Positions 26,346 through 35,384 of a stretch of DNA of 64,000 bases are shown piece by piece. A program made the position numbers and the translations under genes. Under the pieces are notes generated by a model that was given only the letters and a program-made list of their open reading frames with translations, was not told where the DNA came from and ran no database searches. This DNA comes from Streptomyces achromogenes (GTDB taxonomy: Bacteria; Actinomycetota; Actinomycetes; Streptomycetales; Streptomycetaceae). Position 1 is the stretch's first letter, and each line of letters opens with the position of its first letter. Location: the NCBI RefSeq assembly GCF_030816715.1, contig NZ_JAUSYH010000001.1, forward strand, positions 6,448,001 to 6,512,000, written 5' to 3'.

Positions 26346-27473
26346 ATGCGAGACGCGCTCGATGCCACCCCTTACGACGCCCTGCTCCTGCTCTCCTTCG
26401 GCGGCCCGGAAGGGCCGGACGACGTGGTTCCGTTCCTGGAGAACGTGACGCGCGGGCGCGGCATCCCCAAGGAACGCCTCAAGGAAGTCGGGCAGCATTA
26501 CTTCCTGTTCGGCGGGGTCAGCCCCATCAACGACCAGAACCGCGCCCTCCTGGACGCCCTGCGCAAGGACTTCGCCGGCCACGGCCTGGACCTGCCGGTC
26601 TACTGGGGCAACCGCAACTGGGCCCCGTACCTCACGGACACCCTTCGCGAGATGGCCGCCGACGGCCGCCGCCGCATTCTCGTCCTCGCCACCAGCGCCT
26701 ACGCCTCGTACTCCGGCTGCCGCCAGTACCGCGAGAACCTAGCCGACGCGCTGGCCGCGCTGGAGGCAGAGGGCCTCGAGCCGCCCCGGGTCGACAAGCT
26801 GCGGCACTACTTCAACCACCCCGGATTCGTGGAACCCATGGTCGAGGGCGTGCTGCGGTCGCTGGCCGACCTCCCCGAGGACGTCCGCGACGGCGCGCAC
26901 CTCGCCTTCTCGACCCACTCCATCCCGATCACCGCCGCCGACGCCTCCGGTCCGGTCGAGGAGCACGGCGACGGCGGCGCGTACGTGAAGCAGCACCTGG
27001 ACACCGCGCGGCTCGTCGCCGACGCCGTCCGCGAACGGACCGGCGTCGACCACCCCTGGCAGCTCGTCTACCAGTCCCGCTCCGGCGCCCCGCACATCCC
27101 CTGGCTGGAGCCGGACATCTGCGACCACCTCGAGGAACGGCACGCGGCCGGCGTACCGGCCGTCGTGATGGCCCCCATCGGCTTCGTCTCCGACCACATG
27201 GAGGTCCTCTACGACCTCGACACGGAGGCCACGGCCAAGGCGCGGGAGCTCGGCCTGCCGGTGCGCCGCTCGGCCACCGTCGGCGCCGACCCGCGCTTCG
27301 CCGCCGCGATCCGCGAGCTCGTCCTGGAACGCGCCGCGGCGGAGAGCGGCCTGGAGGTCACCCCCTGCGCCCTGGGCGCGCTGGGGGCGAGCCACGACCT
27401 GTGCCCGGTGGGCTGCTGCCCCGCCCGCGCCCCCAAGCCCGCCGCCGCGGGCGCCGACAGCCCCTACGCGTGA
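26346..27473 (+). CDS. hemH: Ferrochelatase (coproporphyrin III type)
   Basis: 375 residues. LLLLSFGGPEGPDDVVPFL at the N terminus, the metal-site region FSTHSIP with the catalytic His, and PIGFVSDHMEVLYDLDTEA near residue 280 identify ferrochelatase. The actinobacterial enzyme (CpfC) inserts iron into coproporphyrin III. Its C terminus has Cys residues (CALG... CPVGCCPA) in the place of the [2Fe-2S] ligands of actinobacterial homologues. CAGGAT 6 bases before the ATG and no ribosome site suggest a leaderless mRNA. The next gene follows within 9 bases. Confidence 0.92.
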   Translation: MRDALDATPYDALLLLSFGGPEGPDDVVPFLENVTRGRGIPKERLKEVGQHYFLFGGVSPINDQNRALLDALRKDFAGHGLDLPVYWGNRNWAPYLTDTLREMAADGRRRILVLATSAYASYSGCRQYRENLADALAALEAEGLEPPRVDKLRHYFNHPGFVEPMVEGVLRSLADLPEDVRDGAHLAFSTHSIPITAADASGPVEEHGDGGAYVKQHLDTARLVADAVRERTGVDHPWQLVYQSRSGAPHIPWLEPDICDHLEERHAAGVPAVVMAPIGFVSDHMEVLYDLDTEATAKARELGLPVRRSATVGADPRFAAAIRELVLERAAAESGLEVTPCALGALGASHDLCPVGCCPARAPKPAAAGADSPYA

Positions 27474-27481
27474 GGACCGGC

Positions 27482-28297
27482 GTGACCGACCCCCTGCACA
27501 CCGAACTGCTCCGGCTCGCCGAGGAGGCCGCCCGCCGCGCCGGCGAGCTGCTGCGCGACGGACGTCCGGCCGACCTCGCTGTCGCCGCCACCAAGTCGAG
27601 CCCGATCGACGTCGTCACCGAGATGGACCTCGCGGCAGAGAAACTGATCACCTCTCTGATCGCCGAGCGCCGCCCCGACGACGGCCTCCTCGGCGAGGAG
27701 GGCGCCGCCAGCGCGGGCAGCAGCGGCGTCCGCTGGGTGATCGACCCTCTCGACGGCACCGTGAACTACCTCTACGGCCTCCCCACCTGGTCCGTCTCCA
27801 TCGCGGCGGAGCAGGACGGCGAGACCGTCGTCGGGGTCGTCGCGATCCCCCTGCGCGGCGAGACGTACCACGCGGTGCGCGGCGGCGGGGCCTGGGTGAC
27901 CGGTGCCGGGGGGCACGAGCGGGCCCTGTCCTGCCGTCCGGCGGCGCCGCTGGACCAGGCGCTGGTCTCCACCGGCTTCAACTACGTCACCGAGGTCCGC
28001 ACCCACCAGGCCGACGTCGCACAGCGGCTGATCCCGCTGCTGCGGGACATCCGCCGCGGTGGATCGGCGGCCGTGGACCTGTGCGACGTGGCCGCCGGCC
28101 GCCTCGACGGCTACTACGAACGCGGCCTGCACCCCTGGGACCTGGCGGCGGGAGACCTGATCGCCAGGGAGGCGGGCGCGCTGACCGGCGGACGGCCCGG
28201 AGAGCGCCCCGGACGCGATCTGGCGATCGCGGCCGCCCCGGGCGTCTTCGAACCCCTGCAGCGACTGCTGGAGGACTTCGGCGCCTGGCACGACTGA
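27482..28297 (+). CDS. Inositol monophosphatase family protein
   Basis: 271 residues from GTG 27482, with GAGG upstream; GTG 27470 overlapping the hemH stop is an alternative. Metal site motifs: GEEGA (near residue 78), IDPLDGTVNY and HPWDLAAGDLIARE. These are Mg-dependent Li-sensitive phosphatases acting on myo-inositol-1-phosphate or related substrates such as histidinol phosphate. It matches suhB of the M. tuberculosis Rv2701c neighbourhood in position. Confidence 0.88.
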   Translation: MTDPLHTELLRLAEEAARRAGELLRDGRPADLAVAATKSSPIDVVTEMDLAAEKLITSLIAERRPDDGLLGEEGAASAGSSGVRWVIDPLDGTVNYLYGLPTWSVSIAAEQDGETVVGVVAIPLRGETYHAVRGGGAWVTGAGGHERALSCRPAAPLDQALVSTGFNYVTEVRTHQADVAQRLIPLLRDIRRGGSAAVDLCDVAAGRLDGYYERGLHPWDLAAGDLIAREAGALTGGRPGERPGRDLAIAAAPGVFEPLQRLLEDFGAWHD

Positions 28298-28314
28298 GCC
28301 GTCGCACGCGCACG

Positions 28315-28355
28315 ACGGAGGGGCCCCGGCGCTGGATTCACCGGGGCCCCTCCGT
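28315..28355. terminator. Strong bidirectional terminator
   Basis: 15-bp perfect stem, ACGGAGGGGCCCCGG with CCGGGGCCCCTCCGT, 11-base loop. It lies between the phosphatase gene and the convergent small gene. Confidence 0.85.
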
Positions 28356-28370
28356 CCTGCTGCGAACTGC

Positions 28371-28544
28371 TCAGACGCTCGTCGCGCCGACCTCCACACC
28401 GTGGTCGGCGGCGAGGCGGCGCAGGTCGTCGAGCTCGCCCTGCTCCACCTCGGCGAGGAACTCGTCGCCCTCGTCGCGAGCCCGCGTCAGGTCGGACTCG
28501 GTCGCCCTTATGCGCTGCAGAAGTCCTGCGGTGAATGCGTCCAT
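28371..28544 (-). CDS. Small hypothetical protein, 57 residues
   Basis: From ATG 28544: a highly charged helical protein (QRIRATESDLTRARDEGDEFLAEVEQGELDDLRRLAADHG), probably a short coiled coil, soluble. The strong terminator behind it and the codon bias support a real gene. No function known. It is divergent from cutR. Confidence 0.7.
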   Translation of the reverse strand: MDAFTAGLLQRIRATESDLTRARDEGDEFLAEVEQGELDDLRRLAADHGVEVGATSV

Positions 28545-28952
28545 GCTGCGCCCCCTCGTCCTGGGTCGTTGGCACGGGGGTGTGCCGGGTTGGGAAGGGG
28601 CGATCACGTCTCTCACAGGTGCCCGGCGCAGCCTCGCCGGGCGGCGACGGTGCCGGACACCCACGTCCACTCTGCGGAAGCGGAACGCGCAGTGCCGCAT
28701 GGTGCTACGGCACATGCAGAGCGTGATCGCGGGGTGTAAAGCCGTCCTCCCCCCGCGCTCTTCCACGGAAACCTCAACGCGACGAGAAAATCTCGCATTC
28801 CCGGGCCTCACACCCGCTCTTCATCTGGCGCCCACCGCCTTACCGCCGACTTATGGCCGAAAAGGGCAGGATGGAAGCCCACACCCGCCAGGACCCCCGC
28901 CCGCGTGCGCTCGAGTGGCGCTACGCGGGTGGACACAGGAAGGACAAGCGAC
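28545..28952. other. 408-base region upstream of cutR
   Basis: Holds the promoters of cutR and the small divergent gene. A short palindrome CGAGAAAATCTCG lies near 28783-28795, and AT content is locally higher. GGAAGGA (28937-28943) is the cutR ribosome site. No gene seen. Confidence 0.45.
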
Positions 28953-29606
28953 GTGCGCGTACTCGTCGTCGAGGACGAGCAGCTGCTCGCCGATGCGGTG
29001 GCCACCGGACTGCGCCGGGAGGCCATGGCCGTCGACGTCGTGTACGACGGCGCGGCCGCCCTGGAGCGCATCGGCGTCAACGACTACGACGTGGTCGTCC
29101 TCGACCGGGACCTCCCCCTCGTGCACGGCGACGACGTCTGCCGCAGGATCGTCGAACTCGGCATGTCCACGCGCGTGCTGATGCTCACGGCCTCCGGTGA
29201 CGTCAGCGACCGCGTCGAGGGTCTGGAGATCGGTGCCGACGACTATCTCCCCAAGCCCTTCGCCTTCAGTGAGCTGATCGCGCGCGTGCGCGCCCTCGGC
29301 CGCCGCACCAGCGTGCCGCTGCCGCCCGTCCTGGAGCGGGCCGGCATCAAGCTCGACCCCAACCGCCGCGAGGTCTTCCGTGACGGCAAGGAGGTCCAGC
29401 TCGCGCCGAAGGAGTTCGCCGTCCTCGAGGTGCTGATGCGCAGCGAGGGGGCGGTGGTGTCGGCGGAGCAGCTGCTCGAGAAGGCCTGGGACGAGAACAC
29501 CGACCCGTTCACCAACGTCGTGCGGGTGACCGTCATGACGCTGCGCCGCAAGCTGGGCGAACCTCCGGTGATCGTCACCGTCCCCGGTTCCGGCTACCGG
29601 ATCTGA
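28953..29606 (+). CDS. cutR: Response regulator CutR
   Basis: 217 residues from GTG 28953, with GGAAGGA upstream; this length equals known CutR. Receiver domain with phospho-acceptor Asp51 (VVVLDRDLP) and TASG/KPF residues; OmpR-type winged helix at the C terminus ending PGSGYRI. With CutS it forms the first two-component system described in Streptomyces, which lowers actinorhodin production and responds to carbon or envelope state. cutS starts 7 bases after its stop. Confidence 0.93.
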   Translation: MRVLVVEDEQLLADAVATGLRREAMAVDVVYDGAAALERIGVNDYDVVVLDRDLPLVHGDDVCRRIVELGMSTRVLMLTASGDVSDRVEGLEIGADDYLPKPFAFSELIARVRALGRRTSVPLPPVLERAGIKLDPNRREVFRDGKEVQLAPKEFAVLEVLMRSEGAVVSAEQLLEKAWDENTDPFTNVVRVTVMTLRRKLGEPPVIVTVPGSGYRI

Positions 29607-29612
29607 TCCGCC

Positions 29613-30854
29613 ATGGCCACGACCCCCACGCCCGTGCAGGCGCCCCCCAAGCCCACCTGGGACCCCAGGAGCCCGCAGACCCCCTTCCCGTGGCTGCGGC
29701 CGACCATCCGCATACGTCTCACACTGCTGTACGGCGGCATGTTCCTGATCGCCGGCATCGTGCTGCTGTCGATCATCTACCTGCTGGCCGCACAGGCCCT
29801 CCACGAGGGCGGCGGCGGCCAGTCACTCCAGGTGCGCGGGGTCAGTCTGGACGTCACCAGCGCGTCCTGTCCCGCGGTGAACAGCGCGCCCGACGCCGAG
29901 ATCAACGAGGTGCTCAAGCAGTGCGACGCCATCCAGCGGCAGCACGCTCTGGACGACCTCCTCAGCCGCTCCCTGCTGGCCCTCCTCGGTCTCGCCGTCA
30001 TCGCCTTCGCCTTCGGCTACGCCATGGCCGGACGCGTCCTGTCCCCGCTGGGCCGGATCACGCGCACCGCGCGCGCGGTGGCGGGCTCCGACCTGTCCCG
30101 ACGGATCGAGCTGGACGGACCGGACGACGAGCTGAAGGAACTGGCCGACACCTTCGACGACATGCTGGAGCGACTGCAGCGCGCGTTCACCGCCCAGCAG
30201 CGCTTCGTGGGCAACGCCTCGCACGAGCTGCGCACGCCGCTCGCGATCAACCGCACCCTGCTGGAGGTGCACCTCTCCGATCCGGGGGCGCCGCCGGAGC
30301 TGCAGCAACTGGGCAAGACGCTGCTGGCCACCAACGAGCGCAGCGAACAACTGGTCGAGGGGCTGCTGCTGCTCGCCCGCAGCGACAACCAGATCGTCGA
30401 GCGCAAGCCGGTCGACCTGGCGGAGGTGGCCGAGCAGGCCGTCGACCAGGTGCACGGGGAGGCGGCGGCCAAGGGCGTGCTGATCCGCGGGGAGCAGAAG
30501 CCCGCGGTCGTCCAGGGCAATGGCGTCCTGCTGGAGCGGATCGCCCTGAACCTCGTCCAGAACGCGGTGCGGTACAACATTCCCGAGGGCGGCTGGGTCG
30601 AGGTGACCACCGAGATCCAGCACGGTCAGGCGGTGCTCGTCGTGTCGAACACCGGGCCGGTCGTGCCGGCGTACGAGATCGACAATCTGTTCGAGCCCTT
30701 TCGCCGGTTGCGCACCGAGCGGACGGGTAGCGACAAGGGGGTCGGGCTCGGTCTGTCCATCGTGCGGTCCGTAGCCCGGGCGCACGGCGGCCACATCGCG
30801 GCTCAGCCTCGCGAGGGGGGAGGTCTTGTGATGCGGGTCACCTTGCCCGTCTGA
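29613..30854 (+). CDS. cutS: Sensor histidine kinase CutS
   Basis: 413 residues. Membrane segments at about 34-60 and 119-140 flank a short external loop of about 60 residues with exactly two Cys (86 and 104), which could form a disulfide. A HAMP domain follows, then FVGNASHELRTPLA with His204, NLVQNAVRYN (N box) and GVGLGLSIVRSVARAHGG (G2). Partner of CutR. The tiny external domain with a Cys pair suggests redox or disulfide sensing; that is inference. Confidence 0.93.
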   Translation: MATTPTPVQAPPKPTWDPRSPQTPFPWLRPTIRIRLTLLYGGMFLIAGIVLLSIIYLLAAQALHEGGGGQSLQVRGVSLDVTSASCPAVNSAPDAEINEVLKQCDAIQRQHALDDLLSRSLLALLGLAVIAFAFGYAMAGRVLSPLGRITRTARAVAGSDLSRRIELDGPDDELKELADTFDDMLERLQRAFTAQQRFVGNASHELRTPLAINRTLLEVHLSDPGAPPELQQLGKTLLATNERSEQLVEGLLLLARSDNQIVERKPVDLAEVAEQAVDQVHGEAAAKGVLIRGEQKPAVVQGNGVLLERIALNLVQNAVRYNIPEGGWVEVTTEIQHGQAVLVVSNTGPVVPAYEIDNLFEPFRRLRTERTGSDKGVGLGLSIVRSVARAHGGHIAAQPREGGGLVMRVTLPV

Positions 30855-30925
30855 GATCATGTGGCGACACACACGGGCTTGTTCGCTTTGCGCGGAATTT
30901 TCCGGGGCCCTGTCGGGCTTACCAG

Positions 30926-30941
30926 TGTGTGATCGATCACA
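30926..30941. promoter_or_regulatory. Palindrome resembling a CRP site
   Basis: TGTGTGATCGATCACA fits TGTGA-N6-TCACA with one mismatch, and its last 14 bases are a perfect palindrome (TGTGATCGATCACA). It is about 70 bases past the cutS stop and 308 before the DUF4193 start. Crp or another dimeric regulator could bind. Confidence 0.4.
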
Positions 30942-30992
30942 AGGGCGAATTATCAGCCATCTACTCTCCGTGATCATGATGCCGTCATAACG

Positions 30993-31012
30993 CCCGGAAA
31001 ATCCGGGTTTTC
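30993..31012 (+). terminator. Probable terminator after cutRS
   Basis: CCCGGA-AAA-TCCGGG followed by TTTTC: a short stem with a U tail, 139 bases past the cutS stop. Confidence 0.55.
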
Positions 31013-31066
31013 GGGGGTACCGATCACGGGAAGTACACGGTGAGACGCCTTTGAAGTGCGGCATTC

Positions 31067-31082
31067 GGACCGTGTACGGTCC
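31067..31082. promoter_or_regulatory. Operator-like palindrome upstream of the DUF4193 gene
   Basis: GGACCG-TGTA-CGGTCC, a perfect 6-4-6 inverted repeat. Another palindrome, CCGCCTCGAGGCGG (31165-31178), lies in the probable leader. The binding factors are unknown. Confidence 0.35.
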
Positions 31083-31248
31083 CGATCGCCATCCCAGCCG
31101 ATCACTCATGAGGAGTTCGGTTGGGTGTCGATTGAGTAACAGACCTTGATGTGAGGCAAAATCTCCGCCTCGAGGCGGGCACAAGTCCGGCCTCTCACGC
31201 GTTACGTGCGCTGGAGACACCGCAGACACCCAGAGGGGGAGAGGCGAC

Positions 31249-31545
31249 ATGGCCACCGATTACGACACCCCACGCAAGACAGATGACGACGTCGATTCAG
31301 ACAGCCTTGAAGAGCTGAAGGCACGGCGGAACGACAAGTCCGCCTCGGCGGTCGACGTCGACGAGTTCGAGGCGGCGGAGGGCCTTGAGCTGCCCGGCGC
31401 GGACCTCTCGAACGAGGAGCTGGCCGTCCGGGTGCTGCCGAAGCAGCAGGACGAGTTCACCTGCATGAGCTGCTTCCTGGTGCACCACCGCAGCCAGCTG
31501 GCCCGCGAGAAGAACGGCCAGCCGATCTGTCGCGACTGCGACTGA
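31249..31545 (+). CDS. DUF4193 family protein, putative zinc ribbon
   Basis: 98 residues; GGGGGAGAGG upstream of ATG. An acidic, disordered N half is followed by a C-terminal CMSC...CRDCD, two CxxC pairs likely binding zinc. The family is nearly universal in actinobacteria (Rv2699c in M. tuberculosis). The function is unknown; the zinc ribbon could contact nucleic acid or RNA polymerase, which is only a guess. Confidence 0.88.
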   Translation: MATDYDTPRKTDDDVDSDSLEELKARRNDKSASAVDVDEFEAAEGLELPGADLSNEELAVRVLPKQQDEFTCMSCFLVHHRSQLAREKNGQPICRDCD

Positions 31546-31558
31546 GGGCGGGTCGGCC

Positions 31559-32524
31559 GTGACTGGCTCGACCCCTCCTCGGAAGCGCCGCTTCCCCTTG
31601 CGGGGATCGGACAAGGGGCCCACGGAGGGCCCCCACGGCGTGCGTGACGACGAGCGAGGCTCATCCGGTACGGGAGCGATCCCGGCAGGATCGGCCTCGC
31701 TCGAACGTGCGAGTGAACGGGCTGACCTCCCGGCGCCGACGCGGAACACCGCCCCCGTCGCCCAGCGACGGGCGGCGGTCATCCGGGGCAAGGCCGCCGG
31801 TCTGGCCCGGGAAGGCCTCCGCAAGGGCGGGAGCCGCGCCCGGGCGGGCCTGGCGCATCTGGCCGACCGGATCATCGACATCGCCCCGCGGGTCCCTGTA
31901 CGGGACCTCCAGGCGCTTCGCGCACAGTTCCCCGGTCTCGGGCCCGAGCAGCTCGCGGACAAGCTCGTGGCGGGCGCGGCGAACGCCACGTCCACCGTCG
32001 GGGCGGGCATCGGCGCCGCGGCGATGCTGCCCGTGCCGCCGGCGATGCCGACCGAACTGGCGGCGGAGATCACCGGCGTCGCCGCGATCGAGCTGAAGCT
32101 GATCGCCGAACTCCACGAGGTCTACGGCCTGCGGCCGCCGGGCGGCCTCAAGGACCGCAGCGCCGCCTATCTGCGCTCGTGGTCGGGTGAACGCGGGATC
32201 GACGTCATGAGACCGTCCTCCGTCAACGCGGCCCTCGGCGGCCAGATGAAGCGCGAGCTCCGTCAGCAGATCATGAAGCGCATGGTCCGCGACCTGCCGA
32301 ACCTGATGCCCTTCATGGTGGGCGCCGCCGTCGGCGCGCTCATGAACCGCCGGGACACCAGAAGGCTGGCCGGGAAGATCCGGGCCGACCTGCGGAAGGC
32401 GCAGGTGCCGTGGGACGCGCTGCCGGAACTGCCGGCGCTCGAGGAGCCCGCGGAGCCGCTGGCCATGGGGGAGATCGCCCATGACCCGCTGAATCCCCAG
32501 AACCCCGGCGAGCCCGGACGCTGA
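31559..32524 (+). CDS. Conserved protein, EcsC-like
   Basis: 321 residues from GTG 31559, 13 bases after the DUF4193 stop. The first 80 residues are Arg/Pro/Gly-rich and disordered. The middle (AAMLPVPPAMPTELAAEITGVAAIELKLIAELHEVYG) and the later NLMPFMVGAAVGALMNRRDTRRL resemble the EcsC family, whose members associate with membranes and have no defined reaction. Probably an operon with DUF4193. Confidence 0.6.
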   Translation: MTGSTPPRKRRFPLRGSDKGPTEGPHGVRDDERGSSGTGAIPAGSASLERASERADLPAPTRNTAPVAQRRAAVIRGKAAGLAREGLRKGGSRARAGLAHLADRIIDIAPRVPVRDLQALRAQFPGLGPEQLADKLVAGAANATSTVGAGIGAAAMLPVPPAMPTELAAEITGVAAIELKLIAELHEVYGLRPPGGLKDRSAAYLRSWSGERGIDVMRPSSVNAALGGQMKRELRQQIMKRMVRDLPNLMPFMVGAAVGALMNRRDTRRLAGKIRADLRKAQVPWDALPELPALEEPAEPLAMGEIAHDPLNPQNPGEPGR

Positions 32525-32611
32525 GCCCGAAAGCCTGCTGACGCCTGCCGCGAGGCCCGCGGGAGCTCCGCCCGGCCTCCTGAAGCGGGCTAGGCCTGCC
32601 CTGAAGCGGGG

Positions 32612-33082
32612 CTACGCCTGCGCCGCGGCCCCGCGCGCCGCCTCGAGGGCCCGCGCCAGCCGCTCCGGTTCCCGCGTCGACAGGTACAGGTACGGCGTCG
32701 GGTCCTGCGGGTCGGTGACCTCCACCTTCAGCGCGGTGGGGATGTAGGAGCGCAGCAGCAGGAAGGCCCGGGTGTCGGCCTTGTACGTGCGCCAGGCGCG
32801 CGCCTCCTCCGCGTCCAGGACCTCCGTGTCGCCCAGGGCCGTGACCGGGATCTTCGCCTCGCCCGCGATCAGCGAGTCGCCCACCACGCGGATGCGCGGG
32901 GACCCGTAGGCGCTGGCCGCGACGGCCGCGACCGCGGTGCCGCCGACCAGGCCGCCGAGCAGCGGCAGGGTGCCGAAGGGCAGCAGGATCAGGGCCATGG
33001 AGACGCCCACGAGGAACGAGACGAACCACCACGAGCGGGGGGCGGTGAGGCGTTCTTCGTACGGGGCGGCGGAGAGCTGCAT
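32612..33082 (-). CDS. DUF3093 family membrane protein
   Basis: 156 residues from ATG 33082. Two close hydrophobic segments (about 18-58) followed by a soluble, PH-like domain. Conserved in actinobacteria (Rv2698 in M. tuberculosis); role unknown. It is divergent from the thioesterase gene and convergent with the EcsC-like gene. Confidence 0.8.
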   Translation of the reverse strand: MQLSAAPYEERLTAPRSWWFVSFLVGVSMALILLPFGTLPLLGGLVGGTAVAAVAASAYGSPRIRVVGDSLIAGEAKIPVTALGDTEVLDAEEARAWRTYKADTRAFLLLRSYIPTALKVEVTDPQDPTPYLYLSTREPERLARALEAARGAAAQA

Positions 33083-33193
33083 GGAGCCAAGCTTGGCACG
33101 CTCCCCGGTGCCGACCGGGGGCAGGGGGCGGCGCGACAGCGCTGCCGGGCAGGGTGGCGGCGGGCGTCGGGCGGGCGGGTAAGGTCTGCGGCT

Positions 33194-33778
33194 GTGAGTG
33201 GTACTTCCGCAGCTCTCGAGCCTCCGGCCGGGGCCCAGAAACCCGTCCGGCACCCCGACGCCCCCGCGCCCGGCGAACTGCTCGGCGCCCACTACGAACA
33301 CTGTTTCGGATGTGGCGACGGGCAGGCCCACGGTCTGCATCTGCAGGCGCGGGCCGGCGAGGGCGTGACCGTCACCGCCGAGTTCACCGTGCAGCCGGCC
33401 CACCAGGGCGCGCCGGGACTGGCGCACGGAGGAGTTCTGGCGTCCGCCCTGGACGAGACGCTCGGCTCGCTGAACTGGCTGCTGCGGACGATCGCCGTGA
33501 CCGGACGGCTGGAGACCGACTTCGTCCGGCCCGTGCCCGTCGGCACCACGCTGCACCTGGAGGCCGAGGTGACCGCGGTGGCCCGACGCAAGATCTACTC
33601 GACCGCCACCGGGCGGATCGGCGGCCCCGACGGGCCCGTCGCGGTCCGCGCCGACGCCCTCTTCATCGAGGTCGCCGTCGAGCACTTCGTGGACCACGGC
33701 CGCGCGGAGGAGATCCAGGCAGCCATGAGCGACCCCGACCAGGTACGGCGCGCCCGCGCCTTCGAGGTGAACCCGTGA
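33194..33778 (+). CDS. PaaI family (hotdog-fold) thioesterase
   Basis: 194 residues from GTG 33194. The hotdog core has HYEHCFGCGDGQAHGLHLQ, LAHGGVLASALDETLGSLN (catalytic HGG...D/E) and TGRLETDFVRPVPVGTTLHLEAEV. It would hydrolyse an acyl-CoA in the cytoplasm; the acyl group is unknown. TAAGGT 8 bases before the start and no clear ribosome site hint at a leaderless mRNA. dut overlaps its stop by 4 bases. Confidence 0.82.
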   Translation: MSGTSAALEPPAGAQKPVRHPDAPAPGELLGAHYEHCFGCGDGQAHGLHLQARAGEGVTVTAEFTVQPAHQGAPGLAHGGVLASALDETLGSLNWLLRTIAVTGRLETDFVRPVPVGTTLHLEAEVTAVARRKIYSTATGRIGGPDGPVAVRADALFIEVAVEHFVDHGRAEEIQAAMSDPDQVRRARAFEVNP

Positions 33779-34326
33779 GCCGTGGCCCCCTGGACGTCCT
33801 GATCCGGCGCGTCGACCCGGACGTACCGCTTCCGGCGTACGAGCACCCCGGTGACGCGGGAGCCGATCTGCGCACCACGGAGAGCCGCGAACTGGCTCCG
33901 GGGGAGCGGGCCGTGCTGCCCACGGGGATCTCCGTCGCTCTGCCGGAGGGGTACGCGGCCTTCGTGCACCCCCGGTCCGGGCTGGCCGCCCGGTGCGGCG
34001 TCGCCCTCGTGAATGCCCCGGGGACGGTTGATGCCGGGTACCGTGGGGAGATCAAGGTGATCGTGGTGAATCTCGACCCGCGCGAGTCGGTGCGGTTCGA
34101 GCGCTTCGACCGGATTGCCCAACTGGTCGTCCAGCAGGTCGAGAGGGTCCGCTTCCAGGAGGTCGCGGAGCTTCCCGGGTCGGCGCGGGCCGCAGGGGGC
34201 TTCGGGTCCACCGGCGGGCATGCCGCCGTGGGCGGCGCAAGCGGTACAAGCGGTCAGGCCGCCGACGGCGGCGCGACGGGTGGGAATCGATACGCTTCGG
34301 TCGTATCCGACCGGGAAGGACAGTGA
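33775..34326 (+). CDS. dut: dUTP diphosphatase
   Basis: 183 residues from GTG 33775 (GTGA overlap). The five trimeric-dUTPase motifs are present: HPGDAGADLRT, HPRSGLAAR, GTVDAGYRGEIKVIVVNL, RIAQLVVQ and the C-terminal arm ending GGFGSTGGH. An extra tail of about 35 Gly/Ala/Ser-rich residues follows motif 5, making it longer than the usual 150-155. It converts dUTP to dUMP, keeping uracil out of DNA. Confidence 0.95.
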   Translation: MSRGPLDVLIRRVDPDVPLPAYEHPGDAGADLRTTESRELAPGERAVLPTGISVALPEGYAAFVHPRSGLAARCGVALVNAPGTVDAGYRGEIKVIVVNLDPRESVRFERFDRIAQLVVQQVERVRFQEVAELPGSARAAGGFGSTGGHAAVGGASGTSGQAADGGATGGNRYASVVSDREGQ

Positions 34327-34327
34327 C

Positions 34328-35092
34328 GTGTTCGGACGTCGCAACAAGAAGGGTGCCGCCGAGGACGCGGCCGGCGAGGCCGAGCAGGTCGTCGACAGTG
34401 TCGACGCTGAGGCGGACGACGCGGAGGGCGCGCGCGAGCGCGTACGGCTCGAGCCGGAGCCGCGGCCCGACGGGCCGTGGGACGACTCGGAGGTGCGCGA
34501 CCCCGCCGAGGGGCGTGTGGACCTCGGCGGGCTCTTCGTGCCCGGAGTCGACGGCATGGAGCTGCGGGTCGAGGTCGCCGGTGACGCGATCGTCGCCGCG
34601 ACGGTCGTGCTGCGCGACAGCGCCATCCAGCTGCAGGCCTTCGCCGCTCCCAAGCGCGAGGGCATCTGGGGCGAGGTGCGCGAGGAGATCGGCTCCGGCA
34701 TCACCCAGCAGGGCGGCATCGTCGACGAGGTCGAAGGACCGCTGGGCTGGGAGCTGCGGGCCCAGGTGCCGGTGCAGCTGCCGGACGGCACGGGCGGCTT
34801 CCATGTCGTGCGCTTCGTCGGCGTGGACGGCCCCCGCTGGTTCCTGCGCGGGGTGATCTCGGGCCAGGGCGCGGTGCAGCCGCAGGCGGCGGGTCTGCTC
34901 GAGCAGATCTTCCGGGACACGGTCGTGGTGCGCGGCGAAGGCCCGATGGCGCCTCGCGACCCGATCGTCCTGAAGCTGCCGAACGACGCGCAGATGGTGC
35001 CCGAGGGTGTGCAGCAGCAGGACGAGGGCTCCCGCTTCTCGGGGGGCATGGGCCAGCTCCAGCGCGGACCGGAGATCACCGAGGTCCGGTAG
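34328..35092 (+). CDS. DUF3710 family protein
   Basis: 254 residues from GTG 34328, one base after the dut stop, with GGAAGGA upstream. Acidic N terminus, then a beta-rich conserved domain (VDLGGLFVPGVDGMELRVEV, GPRWFLRGVISGQGAV). Always next to dut in actinobacteria (Rv2696c); role unknown. Same operon as the thioesterase and dut. Confidence 0.87.
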   Translation: MFGRRNKKGAAEDAAGEAEQVVDSVDAEADDAEGARERVRLEPEPRPDGPWDDSEVRDPAEGRVDLGGLFVPGVDGMELRVEVAGDAIVAATVVLRDSAIQLQAFAAPKREGIWGEVREEIGSGITQQGGIVDEVEGPLGWELRAQVPVQLPDGTGGFHVVRFVGVDGPRWFLRGVISGQGAVQPQAAGLLEQIFRDTVVVRGEGPMAPRDPIVLKLPNDAQMVPEGVQQQDEGSRFSGGMGQLQRGPEITEVR

Positions 35093-35116
35093 CCCGGCGA
35101 CGGGCCCCACGGCTGA

Positions 35117-35148
35117 AAGGGCCGCACCCTCACGGGGGTGCGGCCCTT
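35117..35148 (+). terminator. Terminator after dut-DUF3710
   Basis: 13-bp stem, AAGGGCCGCACCC with GGGTGCGGCCCTT, 6-base loop, then CG-rich sequence. Confidence 0.8.
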
Positions 35149-35384
35149 CGCCGTGCCCGCCGGCGGGCGCCGCCCGGTTTCCCTCGCCGTGCGATCCGCG
35201 GGGGCGCTTCCGCGTGAACCGATCCAGGGGGCTCGTCCGATGAGGGGTCGAGGGGCGCCCACGGCCGGACCGCGTCAGGGTTGCGTCAACGGCGTCCCGC
35301 ACCTGTCGGATCATCCCATTTGTCGGGACCGTTGGCCGTAAGGTCGACGCTGCACGCGCAGTTTCAGCGGAAGACAGTGAGGCC

